Source: Picochlorum sp. 'celeri'
Lineage: Eukaryota > Chlorophyta > Trebouxiophyceae
Assembly: GCA_010909725.1 (NCBI GenBank)
Contig: JAACMV010000004.1
Span: 496,001 to 560,000, forward strand
Reading direction: 5' to 3'
DNA length: 64,000 nt
Shown piece by piece: positions 50,884 to 60,675 of this stretch. Each line of letters opens with the position of its first letter. The stretch's first letter is position 1. The notes beneath the pieces are model-generated. The model was not told the DNA's origin and searched no databases. It was given only the letters and a program-made list of their open reading frames with translations. The translations under genes and the position numbers were made by a program.

Positions 50884-51074
50884 TGTGAATGATGCGCAGG
50901 GATCTTCTTGCGGACACAAGTATCAAGGATGTATAATTGAATATTTATGGCCATATCATCGGCGCAATCTCCACTATATAGCAATCCTTCGTCGCCATGA
51001 TGCCTGGGCTTGCATTGGACGCCATGGGTCATCCCATGCGCGTTTCGAGTTTTCCAAGAAGAGCGCGGGTAGAG

Positions 51075-51086
51075 TGCCACGTGGCA
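51075..51086. promoter_or_regulatory. G-box palindrome TGCCACGTGGCA
   Basis: Perfect 12-bp palindrome around CACGTG, 192 bp upstream of copy B and identical to 2137-2148. GCCACGTGGC is the preferred site of plant G-box bZIP factors. Confidence 0.55.
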
Positions 51087-51159
51087 TCATTCTAGGCACA
51101 GGTGATTTTTTTCTTACAACCATGTACAAGAATATATAACGACAGCAATAGTAGTACGA

Positions 51160-52523
51160 TTACATTGAAAGATCTACAAGATTCGGTCTTCTCAACTCGG
51201 GAGGCAGCTTTTGATTCAACTTTTGTGTCACTCTCTCTGCTGCAAGGCGCTTGCGTTCAACCTCGTCCATATTCATATTCACCTGCGGTGATGCGTCATT
51301 TCTCTTTGCTTTAATCAACATGGAATCATCCCCGGACTGGTATGATTGCCGCAAAGATTCTTCCATGGCATGAGAGGCATCAAAGGCACTTGTCTTTCTG
51401 CCAACTGGCTGCACCTGTGGGGATGCACTGTACTGCACAAGGCTCTGAATCTGTTCGGGGTCCAAATGCGGCAGGACCATTTTCGCAAGCCGCTCTGCAG
51501 TCTGTAATCCGATTTCCTCGCCACCACCCTGCGGAGTCTGCAAGGGCGTGGTTGTGTGAGCTACATCCTCCCCATGGTACAACTGTGGAGAAATATCTTG
51601 ACTCAGAGCGTTACTATACACTGTGAATCCTGATAGAGGGGTTCTTGATCGTTGATTCTCCTGGGTATTCTGTCTCGTCGCTGGTGTCGCATGTCCACTG
51701 AGCAAAGAGCATGCAGGCGGTGTCACATGGGCATGCCTCATCACATTGCCACTGTACGGCGTCGTCCCGGCAACATGCTGCGCCACTGCCGGTGATGTTA
51801 TTCTATTTTCAATACTCATCCTCTTCTCTGGAGAATGCACACCGAGCTGCTCAAGGGCCGTCCGCAGAAGCCCACCCAACTGCACCTGTTGCTCCTCTGC
51901 ATCACTCAATGCATGTTCACACTTCATCAACGCATGGCCTCGCGCAGTCGCCAGCGCTTCTGCCCTCTCTCTCGCAAATTCAGCAATTCTTACTTCCTCC
52001 TGAGCTGCTTCCAACGCCATATGAAGCTCTGAACATTTCTGCACACCGATTCCAGTAAATTCATGAATGCCAACAACGGTCATCAACACTATAAACACAC
52101 GCACCGCCTTCATATCCTGTCTAGCTTTTGCAATACCAGCTACTTTACCAATCATATCACTCACGCGCTCCGAGTCTTGCACAGGCAACTGGGCTCGGTG
52201 AAGTCGTTTCATCGAATTTGGATCCACCACCTGTTGCCTCAGTCCTAAACCGGTGAAATGATACTCTATATCAGACTCTATAACATCCATTGCTTTAGAT
52301 TTTGCATATATCGCCTACACACGTGTATGCAAGACGTGAGTTCAGAGTATGACACGTTCAACAACCAACCCCCAACCACCTCAATAAAACACAGCCATCG
52401 ATACTGCCAACATACTTCATTTTGCATCATTGAAGAATGCGTTGTGACCCATTCACCAGGGGAACCGTCATCTCTGGAGTCGTGAAGACCGCCATCAACG
52501 CAGAAGAGTCTCCGTAAGAACAT
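51160..52523 (-). CDS. Coiled-coil protein of unknown function, three exons
   Basis: Proposed exons 52523-52416, 52314-52105 and 52038-51160 give 398 residues. Intron 1 (101 bp) has donor GAA|GTATGT and acceptor GTGTGTAG, phase 0. Intron 2 (66 bp, donor GCG|GTGCGT, acceptor GTGTGCAG) is a multiple of three without a stop, so the unspliced reading stays open; it was called an intron because the 22 residues it would add are hydrophobic and interrupt a helix. The middle is a coiled coil (ELHMALEAAQEEVRIAEFARERAEALA). The C-terminal half is Ser/Thr/Pro-rich with many SP and TP sites, ending in ERKRLAAERVTQKLNQKLPPELRRP. No domain recognised. Confidence 0.55.
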
Positions 52524-52587
52524 GATGATACTAGATTCTTTGCGGACTTCTTCCTTCTACTATCAATATGTTACTCAAATAGTATCT

Positions 52588-53718
52588 TTATTTATTCATT
52601 AAAAATGGACCCATGGTTGCTCGTAGCACGGTCACATGATCTCCAACTGACACCGCGACGGTTCCCTCTGGCAAGTGCGCCTTGCTTCGGTCATCTCCCC
52701 TTGGAATAGAAGCAGCAGCGTCGTCTCTGCTTTCATCCTGCACTGATGATGATGATGATGTAGTAGTAGTAGTCTCAGGTGGCACCAGACATGCGTTGAT
52801 GCCGAAGAATGTGGAATGCTTGAAGGACGGAGGATCCTCCCATCCAAGCAGGGTCCCCTTTCTCATGGCAGCCAATGCCTCACGGACATAGTCATTCTTC
52901 TCACCAGTCTGCGGATCGACCGATGGTATAGCACAACGAGAGCATGGCTTCACGAGACTAAATATGCTTCCATCCTCATTGGGGTCGGGTACATGGTGGA
53001 GTGCCACACGCCTCATGCAGTCTTCTTGCCAGGGCATCCCACCTGCTATACAAATATTTCCTCGGAATCTCTTCATATCGATCGGAGTATGTCCCTGATC
53101 TACTATATAGGTATTTAAATCCTTCAGAGATTCTTCAAAGACGAATAAATACGGGAATCCATCAGCAAACAAGACACGTGCAGGAGTCTCATTCACCCAT
53201 GCAGGGTCCACATCTCGACAATGCGTCGCTGGATCGCAATGAACGATATGCGATTCCACCCCTAACACACGTGATATCCATTCAGATGCATGCGCGCCTC
53301 CAACTACTCGAGCAGGCCCCTGCCACTCCCACACAGTCACATTGATACCGTCTCCCTCTTCATCAACAGCTGGCAGTTTCAATGGATCTATCGCATTCCC
53401 ACTAGCATCTCCTGATGGAGCGCGTAGAATCAGATGTGAATCAGATGCATCCACTTCCTCCGACGTCAGGAGCTGTGGTGGATACCAATCCACTTCAATC
53501 CCACAGAGTCCTGTCGAGTATGGTCCTCTGAGAGTCATAAACCGCCCATCTTTCTTGCTCACAATCATATAGGACCTGTCCCTGATAACACCATTTACTG
53601 TTGATAAACCCAATGGAGTCGCGATGGCTTTTGTCAGTGAAATCCCAGGCAGAGACTTGATCGGGTACACAACCAATGCCGACACGCGGAGCGAATTGGC
53701 TTCTTCTTCTTGGATCAT
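52588..53718 (-). CDS. MOSC-domain molybdenum-cofactor protein (mARC-like)
   Basis: A 376-residue protein with the two-part layout of mitochondrial amidoxime-reducing components: an N-terminal MOSC beta-barrel (VSALVVYPIKSLPGISLTKA, RDRSYMIVSKKDGRFMTLR) and a C-terminal MOSC domain (FPYLFVFEESLKDLN, DMKRFRGNICIAGGMPWQED, LVKPCSRCAIPSVDPQTGE). The Cys in KPCSRC at about 257 is the expected Mo ligand. mARC reduces N-hydroxylated compounds with cytochrome b5. A low-complexity Thr/Ser run lies near 305-320 (CAT/CAC codon repeat at 52745-52772). ATG 53718 is the first true ATG of the frame, but an upstream leader exon is possible. Confidence 0.88.
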   Translation of the reverse strand: MIQEEEANSLRVSALVVYPIKSLPGISLTKAIATPLGLSTVNGVIRDRSYMIVSKKDGRFMTLRGPYSTGLCGIEVDWYPPQLLTSEEVDASDSHLILRAPSGDASGNAIDPLKLPAVDEEGDGINVTVWEWQGPARVVGGAHASEWISRVLGVESHIVHCDPATHCRDVDPAWVNETPARVLFADGFPYLFVFEESLKDLNTYIVDQGHTPIDMKRFRGNICIAGGMPWQEDCMRRVALHHVPDPNEDGSIFSLVKPCSRCAIPSVDPQTGEKNDYVREALAAMRKGTLLGWEDPPSFKHSTFFGINACLVPPETTTTTSSSSSVQDESRDDAAASIPRGDDRSKAHLPEGTVAVSVGDHVTVLRATMGPFLMNK

Positions 53719-53824
53719 CCTTTTGCGCGCTTTTTCATTCCTTCCTATGAATAATCGATACAAATTATTAGATTATTATTTTTTAAATGCACAGTGGATA
53801 GATTGGTAGCATCAAACAGAATAT

Positions 53825-54569
53825 TCATGTCCCGAAATTCATGGCACCCCGCTGCTCATCGCCTGGAACTTGATGATCTTTGGGAACTGGCCTGCTTTCA
53901 TAGACGCAGTGCACTGCCTCGCGAGACCTCTTCTCTACCTCTCCTTTCAAGCCAATAAACGTAATCTCTGTTGGCTCATCGCAATCATCTGGGTCATCGC
54001 TTGTGCTGGAAAAATTCAATGGAATGTGCACATCAAGGCAGTGGACTCCAGTGAAAATATATGGCCTGCATGCAGGAGAATGGTAGTACAAAGTCAATAC
54101 TAATCCTACATCACCATATTTTTGTAGCACGAAACTCATTATTCACGTACTTGACAGGATACTCAATCGTCCCAGCTTGATGTGACTCGAACAAATCCCA
54201 TTCCTGATCTGGCTTCATGTCCCGAACAGATTCAAAATCCAAACCATTCCTATTCTTAAACATCCGTACTCGACGAGGTGCAGAACCTTGATGTCCCATG
54301 TTGAGTATCGCCATTCCTGTAAGTTTGACAGTCCCAGTAAACTCAATATGCAACAACAATTCAGGATCATCATCATCACTTCTCAATGGCACATCAATGG
54401 CATCTAATCTGGCATCCCACGATCGAAACACGTTCAAACAACTCGATGGGCTGCTCTCATTGAGACAACAGGTATGAGATGTATCTATATGCTGATAGAG
54501 CGTCCACTGACCACCGCATTCTTCCTCCACGCAGTCATGGTCATGGGCACAGCACCCTCGTGCAGACAT
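53825..54569 (-). CDS. PITHD1: PITH-domain protein (PITHD1-like)
   Basis: Two exons, 54569-54115 and 54065-53825, joined inside a Trp codon across a 49-bp intron (donor TATG|GTGATG, acceptor CATGCAG), encode 231 residues. The N-terminal GCCAHDHDCVEEECGGQWTLYQHID and CLNESSPSS regions, LLLHIEFTGTVKLTGMAI, and after the junction IPLNFSSTSD and EITFIGLKGEVEKRS plus a closing DHQVPGDEQRGAMNF are the PITH signature. PITH binds the proteasome in thioredoxin-like protein TXNL1; stand-alone PITHD1 has a poorly known role. The gene is head-to-head with the CW gene. Confidence 0.88.
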
Positions 54570-54896
54570 GTATGTGTAGAGTGTGCCTTCCTTCCTTGTT
54601 CTTCTTCTTCTTCACTTCTATCACACTTGTACCACCGCGAATGCTATGAATGTTTTCAATATGCGTAGTACTAGTATTCGTATGTAAAAAATATGCTGAG
54701 AATGTCTCAACTGTATTCACATTGAATATAAGAATGCACGACAACGGGTGCCTTGCAGTCAGCAGGACGACATCATCTGTGCACTGCGCCGTGGGTTTTC
54801 TAAATCCATACCAAGGATTTAAAAACAAAACACCGGGAGATTGGTTCTAGACTGCTTGTCGTGTACCACCACACCCGCATCCAATATATACATAAG
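54570..54896. other. Divergent promoter of PITH and CW genes
   Basis: 327 bases; a TTC-rich run near 54590-54620 and an inverted repeat TAAATCC (54801-54807) / GGATTTA (54815-54821), 76-96 bp before the CW start. No gene seen. Confidence 0.5.
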
Positions 54897-55925
54897 ATGA
54901 ATCAAAAACAACAACAGCCACCACCACCTGTGGTGGCCCCGATACCTGCACAGCAGTGGGCTCAATGCGAGAATCCCAACTGCAACAAATGGCGCTTACT
55001 CCCTGCTGGGGCAGTACTGAATGAAAATGAGCCATGGTATTGTTATATGAATCCAGATCCTGAGAAAAATACATGCGAGGCTCCTGAAGCGGTACGTCCT
55101 TTGAACCTAAAAATATGTGAGAATATACGTCAAATGGATTAATTAATGAAATACTGGTCGCTCAACAAATCCTATCATTGTTGTTGCTGAATATAGGAAT
55201 ATGACGAAACAAATGAAGTTATTCTAGAAGCAAACTACCAAGTGCCGGAGACGGCACTGGTGCTGCCCAAAGCAGCTGCTGCTCAGGTCGTCACGACGAC
55301 TGCCCCTGGGGTACCCAAGCCCAAACCAAAAGGGAAGAGACGGGGCCGCCCCAAGGGAGCAAAGAATCATACAGGAGTAGGAGGGGATCCTCGGCAGAGA
55401 ATGGTATCATTTGCGGATGATGACGATCTGGATGACATGATTGGAGGTGGAGGAGGACAGCGGCGAGGAGATGGTGTTGATAGTGGCAGAAAAATGTCTG
55501 CCAAGTGCCTGGTGAATATTTTGAATAGCATGGTTGACGGCCCTTTTGGATCATCGTCAAAAGGAAGTAAAAAGAAGAATGTACCATCACCGTCATCGCC
55601 GATCGAACGACCCATTCCGATAGAAGATGCCTGGTGGGAAGCACTGTGCAGAATGGCACCAGACAGTGCCCCCATGGCATGCGAGTATGCAGATATTTAT
55701 AGTAGCCTGAGCCTCATGAATGGTCAGTTTCCACCAGCGGCAGGTACCCCAGCACCTTTAGTTATTTCAGAATCGAGTTCCGTTGAAATGCAATTACGCC
55801 TTGCAGCCATGTTTGCAGCAGCAAAAGGATTGACCCGCATCTCTGATGGCATGAGTCTGCAAGATCGGACAGAGTGGGATGTCATAGATGATTCCGGGTT
55901 TCACCCTATCAATCAGTATCAATAA
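54897..55925 (+). CDS. CW-type zinc finger / AT-hook chromatin protein
   Basis: Two exons, 54897-55091 and 55197-55925 (105-bp intron, donor GCG|GTACGT, acceptor AATATAG, phase 0), encode 307 residues. Exon 1 holds a complete CW finger: WAQCENPNCNKWRLLP, WYCYMNPDPEKNTCEAPE, with the four Cys and the Trp cage that binds methylated histone H3 Lys4. Exon 2 starts with an acidic link, then an AT-hook-like basic block (KGKRRGRPKGAKNH), a DDDDLDDM patch, Gly-rich linker, and a helical Met/Ala-rich end. Probably a nuclear chromatin reader. Confidence 0.85.
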
Positions 55926-55953
55926 ATTATTAATACTCTCTCATTGTTACAAC

Positions 55954-57152
55954 ATGTATTGGCTGTCTGCTCTCCCACTTGGGGGAGGCGACCCAAACAG
56001 TGTGTGGAAAACACTCGAGTCTGCCACACAACGGTACCACTATTCACAGAATTTTGCCTTTCATATCCCTGAAGGGTTTAAAATAGGTACATTAGATTCG
56101 CTGTTGGGTCTCAGTGATGACCTTGTCAAGGTGAATACGGCCATTGAGGCAACGGTGAATAAAATCAGGCGTCAGCTATACGAGGTCCAGGAAGAACTTC
56201 CTGAGGATGAAAGACGAGATATTACTATAGAAGGGACCAAACCGGAAGTATATTTGCAGACGTTTGCATGGGATGAAGCGAAATACCCTTCCCGTCGTCC
56301 ACCCAAAGATACTGTCGCGGCAATCATGGAAACGGTTCAGGCGTTGGACGAGGATCTCAAGGTATGTGGGTGTGTCATTGTGGTGTGCATGTCAATGGAT
56401 TTGAGAATGGGTGTGCGGTGCAGGTGAAATCGACGGATTATTCACAGTCCAAGACAGCCCTGCAAGCCTTGTTGAGACGGTCCACGGGAAGTCTTGCTGT
56501 GCGTGATGTGTCTCAGATTGTTCCAGAGCATATTCTTGTGTCTACGGAGAATTTGAAGACTATGGTGGCGATTGTTCCAAAGGCATCTGTGGACGAGTGG
56601 GTGTCTGGGTATGAGACACTCTCAGAGTTTGTTGTCCCACGGTCGAGCACTGTGGTTGAAGAGGATACAGACTATGCAGCGTTTGCGTTTGTGTTATTTC
56701 GAAGGGTGGCTGATGATGTGAAAGCGGCTGCTCGAGCAAAGGGATTCCAAGTGAAGGATGTGGCTGGAACAGATGTGACAGAGGGTGCTGGGGAGGAGGA
56801 AGAGGAGGTTGTTGGTATCTCTGCGACTCGGTCGGAGACGGCAGCGCGGGTGGAGATGTTGACAAAAGAAGTAGAGAAGAAGAGAGATGCGTTGAATAGG
56901 TGGTGTTTAGTATCGTATGCAGAGGCATTCACGTCTTGGATTCATGTCACTGCAATTCGATTGTTTGTGGAGAGCATCCTGAGGTATGGCCTGCCACCGC
57001 AGTATCTTCCCGTGTTGATAAAGCCAAATCCAAAATACCAGTCGGATCTGCGTAAAGTATTGTCCACCCATTTCTCGACCGTCGGAAGTGAGCATTTCAC
57101 TGGAGATGGGGACTTGTTCCCATTTGTCAGTTTTAATCTGGCGATTGAATGA
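55954..57152 (+). CDS. VMA5: V-type H+-ATPase subunit C
   Basis: Two exons, 55954-56361 and 56424-57152 (62-bp intron, donor AAG|GTATGT, acceptor GGTGCAG, phase 0), encode 378 residues, the usual length. Subunit C clamps the peripheral stalk of the V1 sector and controls V1/V0 assembly. Family segments are MYWLSALPLGGGDPNSVW at the start, FHIPEGFKIGTLDSLLGLSDDLVK, the TFAWDEAKYP motif, LVSTENLKTMVAIVPKASVDEW, and at the end FVESILRYGLPPQYLPVLIKPNPK. Acts on vacuolar or other endomembranes. Only 28 bases separate it from the CW stop. Confidence 0.94.
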
Positions 57153-57283
57153 TGAATTCTTTGAATTTCAGTTGTTAGAACAAGGGCGGGTGTGGAAGAG
57201 GAATTGTCCCGATGTAACATTTTGCGTTGCCTTTTTGGGCTATTATTTGTAAAAGTAGTAACACTCATATGTGTTCCTTGAAG

Positions 57284-59029
57284 ATGTTTTCGAGTTTTCG
57301 TTGCGCAACCACATCGGTTCAGCGGATTCCGAAATCTCTTCGGCTCTATCCCTCAGCAGCAACGGTGTTTTATGGTAGAAAGTGTACCACTGTATCTTGT
57401 TCAGCATTAATTCATCCTGATGATGGAGTAGAATCGGCGATCAGCGTGGCAAGCTCGGTCCTCGGCAAGACTCTGTCATTTGAATCGAAACAGGCTCTGG
57501 TTCAAAAACTCACGGATAATTGGTATACAAGCGCCAAGGATATTGCTGATATGAGTGAAGAGGAGTCTATATCACTAGGATTTCCTTTGCGACTGAAATC
57601 GACGATAGAAAAGGCGCTGGTGGTTGACGAGGGGGGTTCTTCTTCCCACCCTGATGGTATCAAGGCTTCAGAAACACTCGTGGTGAAGGATGTTGTTCAG
57701 GATATCACACCCGTGGTGAAGGATGTTGTTCAGGATATCACACCCGTGGTGGAGGATGTTCAGGATGTCACGTTGGAAGAGAGAGTCTGTCCTCGATTCA
57801 ATCGGTTTGGTTTTCATACGAACGCCATTCCAAAGGTCGTTCCAACTCGATCGAGAATCACAAAGTATAGCATCTCCAAGAAGGAGCTCACGCCACAGCT
57901 CAAGGAGGAATTCGATCGCCTGATACGATTTGGAACAGAACGCTTCTATGGAGCTCAGTCTGAGCCGATAGCCATGGTGACTGCGGAGAAATACACGGAT
58001 CACCTACGAGGCTTTCTAGGGTATTTGGCCAATGTAGACAAGGTGCCACTGGAAGAGCTCTCACTGCAGGCACTCGTCCCATCATCAGGTCGCCAGGGTG
58101 TGATTCCTGCATTTAATTATACACAGTGGCTTATTAAAGAGAGAAATATAGCCGTTCGGACTGAATTATTGGTTCTCCGATCCGTGCTTTTCGTTGCAAA
58201 GTTTGTATATCATGACCAGTCTCAGATTGTTCCTGGGTCTGGAGATAAATCATACAGTGATCTGGATGTCGTGAAAGAATTGCGTGCACTCATTAATTCT
58301 CGCCGAAAAGCTTCAAAAGTTGCTCCGCGAGTGGCGGATGAAAAGACCAAGTGGATGGATTGGAATGAATATTTGTTCCTTGTGCAAGAGCTGAGAAAGG
58401 AAACAGGAGCACTCAAAGTAGACTCGCGTGGAAATACAGTTCGGCGCGAGGACAAGGATATTGCTTGGTCTTTACAAAAATACCTCATTTTTGCCATTCT
58501 GTCATGTATCCCGGACAGACAACGAACAATACGGGAGCTCAAGATTGGTACAACGCTGTTCAAAGAGGAGGGGGACAGATATGTCATTAGACACGGACCT
58601 GCTGATTACAAGACTGGAAGAGCGTACGGCGAGAGAGCCCCGCTCTATATTTCGACTACAATCAACCCGGAATTGGAAGCATATATCAATACATATAGGT
58701 CAGCACTCCAACCCAAGCACGAGTATCTATTCACACAAGCGAATGGCCAACCATTGACAGACAAGAGCCTTTACAAACTCTTCTGGACCACATCATTCCG
58801 CATTTCAGGCAAGAGGTTGACCCCCCACATGGTCCGAGATGTCGTGATTACCCACCTCAGAGGAACAGATGCATCAGAAAGAGAACTAGAGGCATTGGCA
58901 ATATACATGGGACACAGCGTCTCGATACAAAAGTCGACCTATGATAGAAGATCCCAACAAGAAAAAGTACAGCCAGCTGTCAATCTGTTGGCATCTATTA
59001 CCGGCACAAAGGATCCACAAGAGCCATGA
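57284..59029 (+). CDS. Tyrosine recombinase with transit-like leader
   Basis: A 581-residue phage-integrase-fold protein. The first 45 residues are basic and Ser/Thr-rich (MFSSFRCATTSVQRIP), like an organelle leader. Then a small helical domain (residues about 70-115, with LTDNWYTSAKDIADMSEEE), a linker holding 33-bp repeats, a SAM-like core-binding domain (about 215-330) and the catalytic domain. All catalytic positions are present: Arg in CIPDRQRTIREL (412/414), Lys in DYKTGRAYG (443), HMVR (515-518), GH (544) and Tyr (553), with the canonical nine-residue step from His to Tyr. ATG 57284 begins the leader; earlier Met extend it. No terminal repeats or cargo were found around it. Could serve organelle genome resolution or be a domesticated Crypton/phage-type integrase. 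Confidence 0.85.
   Translation: MFSSFRCATTSVQRIPKSLRLYPSAATVFYGRKCTTVSCSALIHPDDGVESAISVASSVLGKTLSFESKQALVQKLTDNWYTSAKDIADMSEEESISLGFPLRLKSTIEKALVVDEGGSSSHPDGIKASETLVVKDVVQDITPVVKDVVQDITPVVEDVQDVTLEERVCPRFNRFGFHTNAIPKVVPTRSRITKYSISKKELTPQLKEEFDRLIRFGTERFYGAQSEPIAMVTAEKYTDHLRGFLGYLANVDKVPLEELSLQALVPSSGRQGVIPAFNYTQWLIKERNIAVRTELLVLRSVLFVAKFVYHDQSQIVPGSGDKSYSDLDVVKELRALINSRRKASKVAPRVADEKTKWMDWNEYLFLVQELRKETGALKVDSRGNTVRREDKDIAWSLQKYLIFAILSCIPDRQRTIRELKIGTTLFKEEGDRYVIRHGPADYKTGRAYGERAPLYISTTINPELEAYINTYRSALQPKHEYLFTQANGQPLTDKSLYKLFWTTSFRISGKRLTPHMVRDVVITHLRGTDASERELEALAIYMGHSVSIQKSTYDRRSQQEKVQPAVNLLASITGTKDPQEP
57680..57772 (+). repeat. 33-bp in-frame tandem repeat in the recombinase gene
   Basis: Two identical 33-bp units (57680-57712 and 57713-57745) encode VVKDVVQDITP; a third, degenerate 27-bp unit follows. 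It lies in the linker between the N-terminal and DNA-binding regions. Confidence 0.9.
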
Positions 59030-59040
59030 TAATTCACTAA

Positions 59041-59095
59041 AGCCAATTGGCTGTCCTACATGAGATCTTCATGAAGATCTAGGTCTCTGCAGAGA
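59041..59095. repeat. Three perfect palindromes in a row
   Basis: AGCCAATTGGCT (59041-59052), AGATCTTCATGAAGATCT (59063-59080) and TCTCTGCAGAGA (59084-59095). They begin 12 bp after the recombinase stop and end 69 bp before the next gene. Confidence 0.9.
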
Positions 59096-59163
59096 TTGAG
59101 ACTCTTGATAGGAATAGGCAACCCTTATTGGATCATATCATATTAAGTTAATAAGGCGATACT

Positions 59164-60265
59164 ATGTTTAGTAGTGATAGTGAAACCGCGGGGTCTGTCC
59201 GTGGAAACGACAGAGTTGATACCAAGATTTACACGATACAAGTGCATTTCGATGGAGCACTTCGTCACTCATTTAGTGTATCCAAGGCATTACCAGTACA
59301 TAAGAGAAGTAAAAAAATACTAAATGAGCTATCAGAATTAGATATTGACGAGGACAGCGCTCTACTGGACTCGCTTAAAATTACAACGACACAGGGGGGA
59401 GAGCGAATACCTGTGCCGGATCGAGTCAAAGCATCTACTATAGATTCCTTCCTGCGTATGGTGACATTATCATCCATGCTTTCACAGACAACATATTCTG
59501 ATATCAGTCTCTGGTTCAAGACAGCAGGTGGGCAGGTCACACCTGCTACCTGCACACCAAAGGTTGAGCCACGGAACATTGATAAGCCATCAGAAAAGGA
59601 CGAGGAGTTCATTAGGCTATATGTTGAGAGACTAGCAAAATATTTAGGTTTGAATAATACTGCTCATTCCGAGGCACTTGCCACTGTGGTGCAGTCCTGT
59701 CTGTCCATCATCATGAATGATGATGGTAAGGACTATTCAGTCATTGAGGAGTACGTTCGTACATCATGTCTACATAGTCATCATTATTTCACCTATATTC
59801 TACATCTTTGTGTGCAGCACTCTCAATGCATTACAAGCAAACAGTCGAAGACGATCGACATGTAAGGAACAAAGCAATGAAAAAGTGCCAGCAAGTAAAG
59901 GAAAATATGTATCAAGCAGTAAGCCGAGCCCAGGATCGTTCAGGTATGTTTCTGAAAACACACATATATTCAATGTATATTTATATATCAGCAACATGCA
60001 TCTGATCTGCGTACAATTCTGCAGGGCACAAAAAGATGCTAAATTCAAGGTAGATCCTTGTATCTATACAGTGTACAACGTCAACACTTTATTGTCAAAT
60101 CTTTCCAAGATCCAGGCAAAAGATGTGGATAATATGTTTACTTATACAGCAGTGCTAGTCTTTTCAGGCGAGGCTTCTCATTGCAATTTGAAACTAACAG
60201 ATTTGTCTGATTCTTTACGACAAGCACTGCTGCTGGACAAAGTGACACCTTCCATCAAGTCATAA
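59164..60265 (+). CDS. Orphan nuclear-type protein, three exons
   Basis: Exons 59164-59750, 59818-59943 and 60025-60265 (introns 67 and 81 bp; donors GTACGT and GTATGT; both junctions phase 2) encode 317 residues. No domain recognised. It begins with a beta-rich segment (TKIYTIQVHFDGALRHSF), then a basic PVHKRSKKI patch, an acidic helix, and a region of helices (about 140-195). Exon 2 is basic and Ser-rich (NSRRRSTCKEQSNEK, KPSPGS), and exon 3 returns to folded-looking sequence (KFKVDPCIYTVYNVNTLLSNLSKI). The frame was chosen because only this junction pair leaves both downstream exons open. Confidence 0.6.
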
Positions 60266-60675
60266 AGTACGGTGTGTTTTCTGCCATGTACAGACCTCTC
60301 ACTCTGTCTTCGCCATTATATATGGCATGCATGCCCAAGAGCCAATCAATTGGGCCTTGCAAGGATGGCCATGATCATCATGGTGAGTCATGGGCAATGA
60401 CAAGGAATGCTGCGTCTAGTTCTTGTCACACATCTTCCCAAGACGCAACAATTAACCAAATCTTCTGTAACATTTAGACATAGTAGTCATATTCAAGGCC
60501 AAAACTGTGGCATATATACCAACTAGAGGTGCGAACGGACAACCGAGCGTTAATAATACGCCTCAGAGTTGGCCACGTTCTGTAATAGCTCTGGGTGGTA
60601 TTAATCGACATAGAAAGTTTGTAACCTATTAATTTGGCCAAAAAAGAATAATTCACCATAAGTAAAATTTGCAGA
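60266..60675. other. Intergenic, no gene seen
   Basis: 410 bases. An open stretch at 60274-60477 is Cys/His/Ser-rich and has no homolog I recognise; it is more likely untranslated. No RNA signature found. Confidence 0.5.

Noticed and set aside
57153..59163. Transposon carrying the tyrosine recombinase
   Set aside because: No terminal inverted or long direct repeats or target duplications were found on either side, and neighbours are intact housekeeping genes.
60274..60477. 67-codon open frame after the orphan gene
   Set aside because: Odd Cys/His/Ser composition and within the 3' region; no support.
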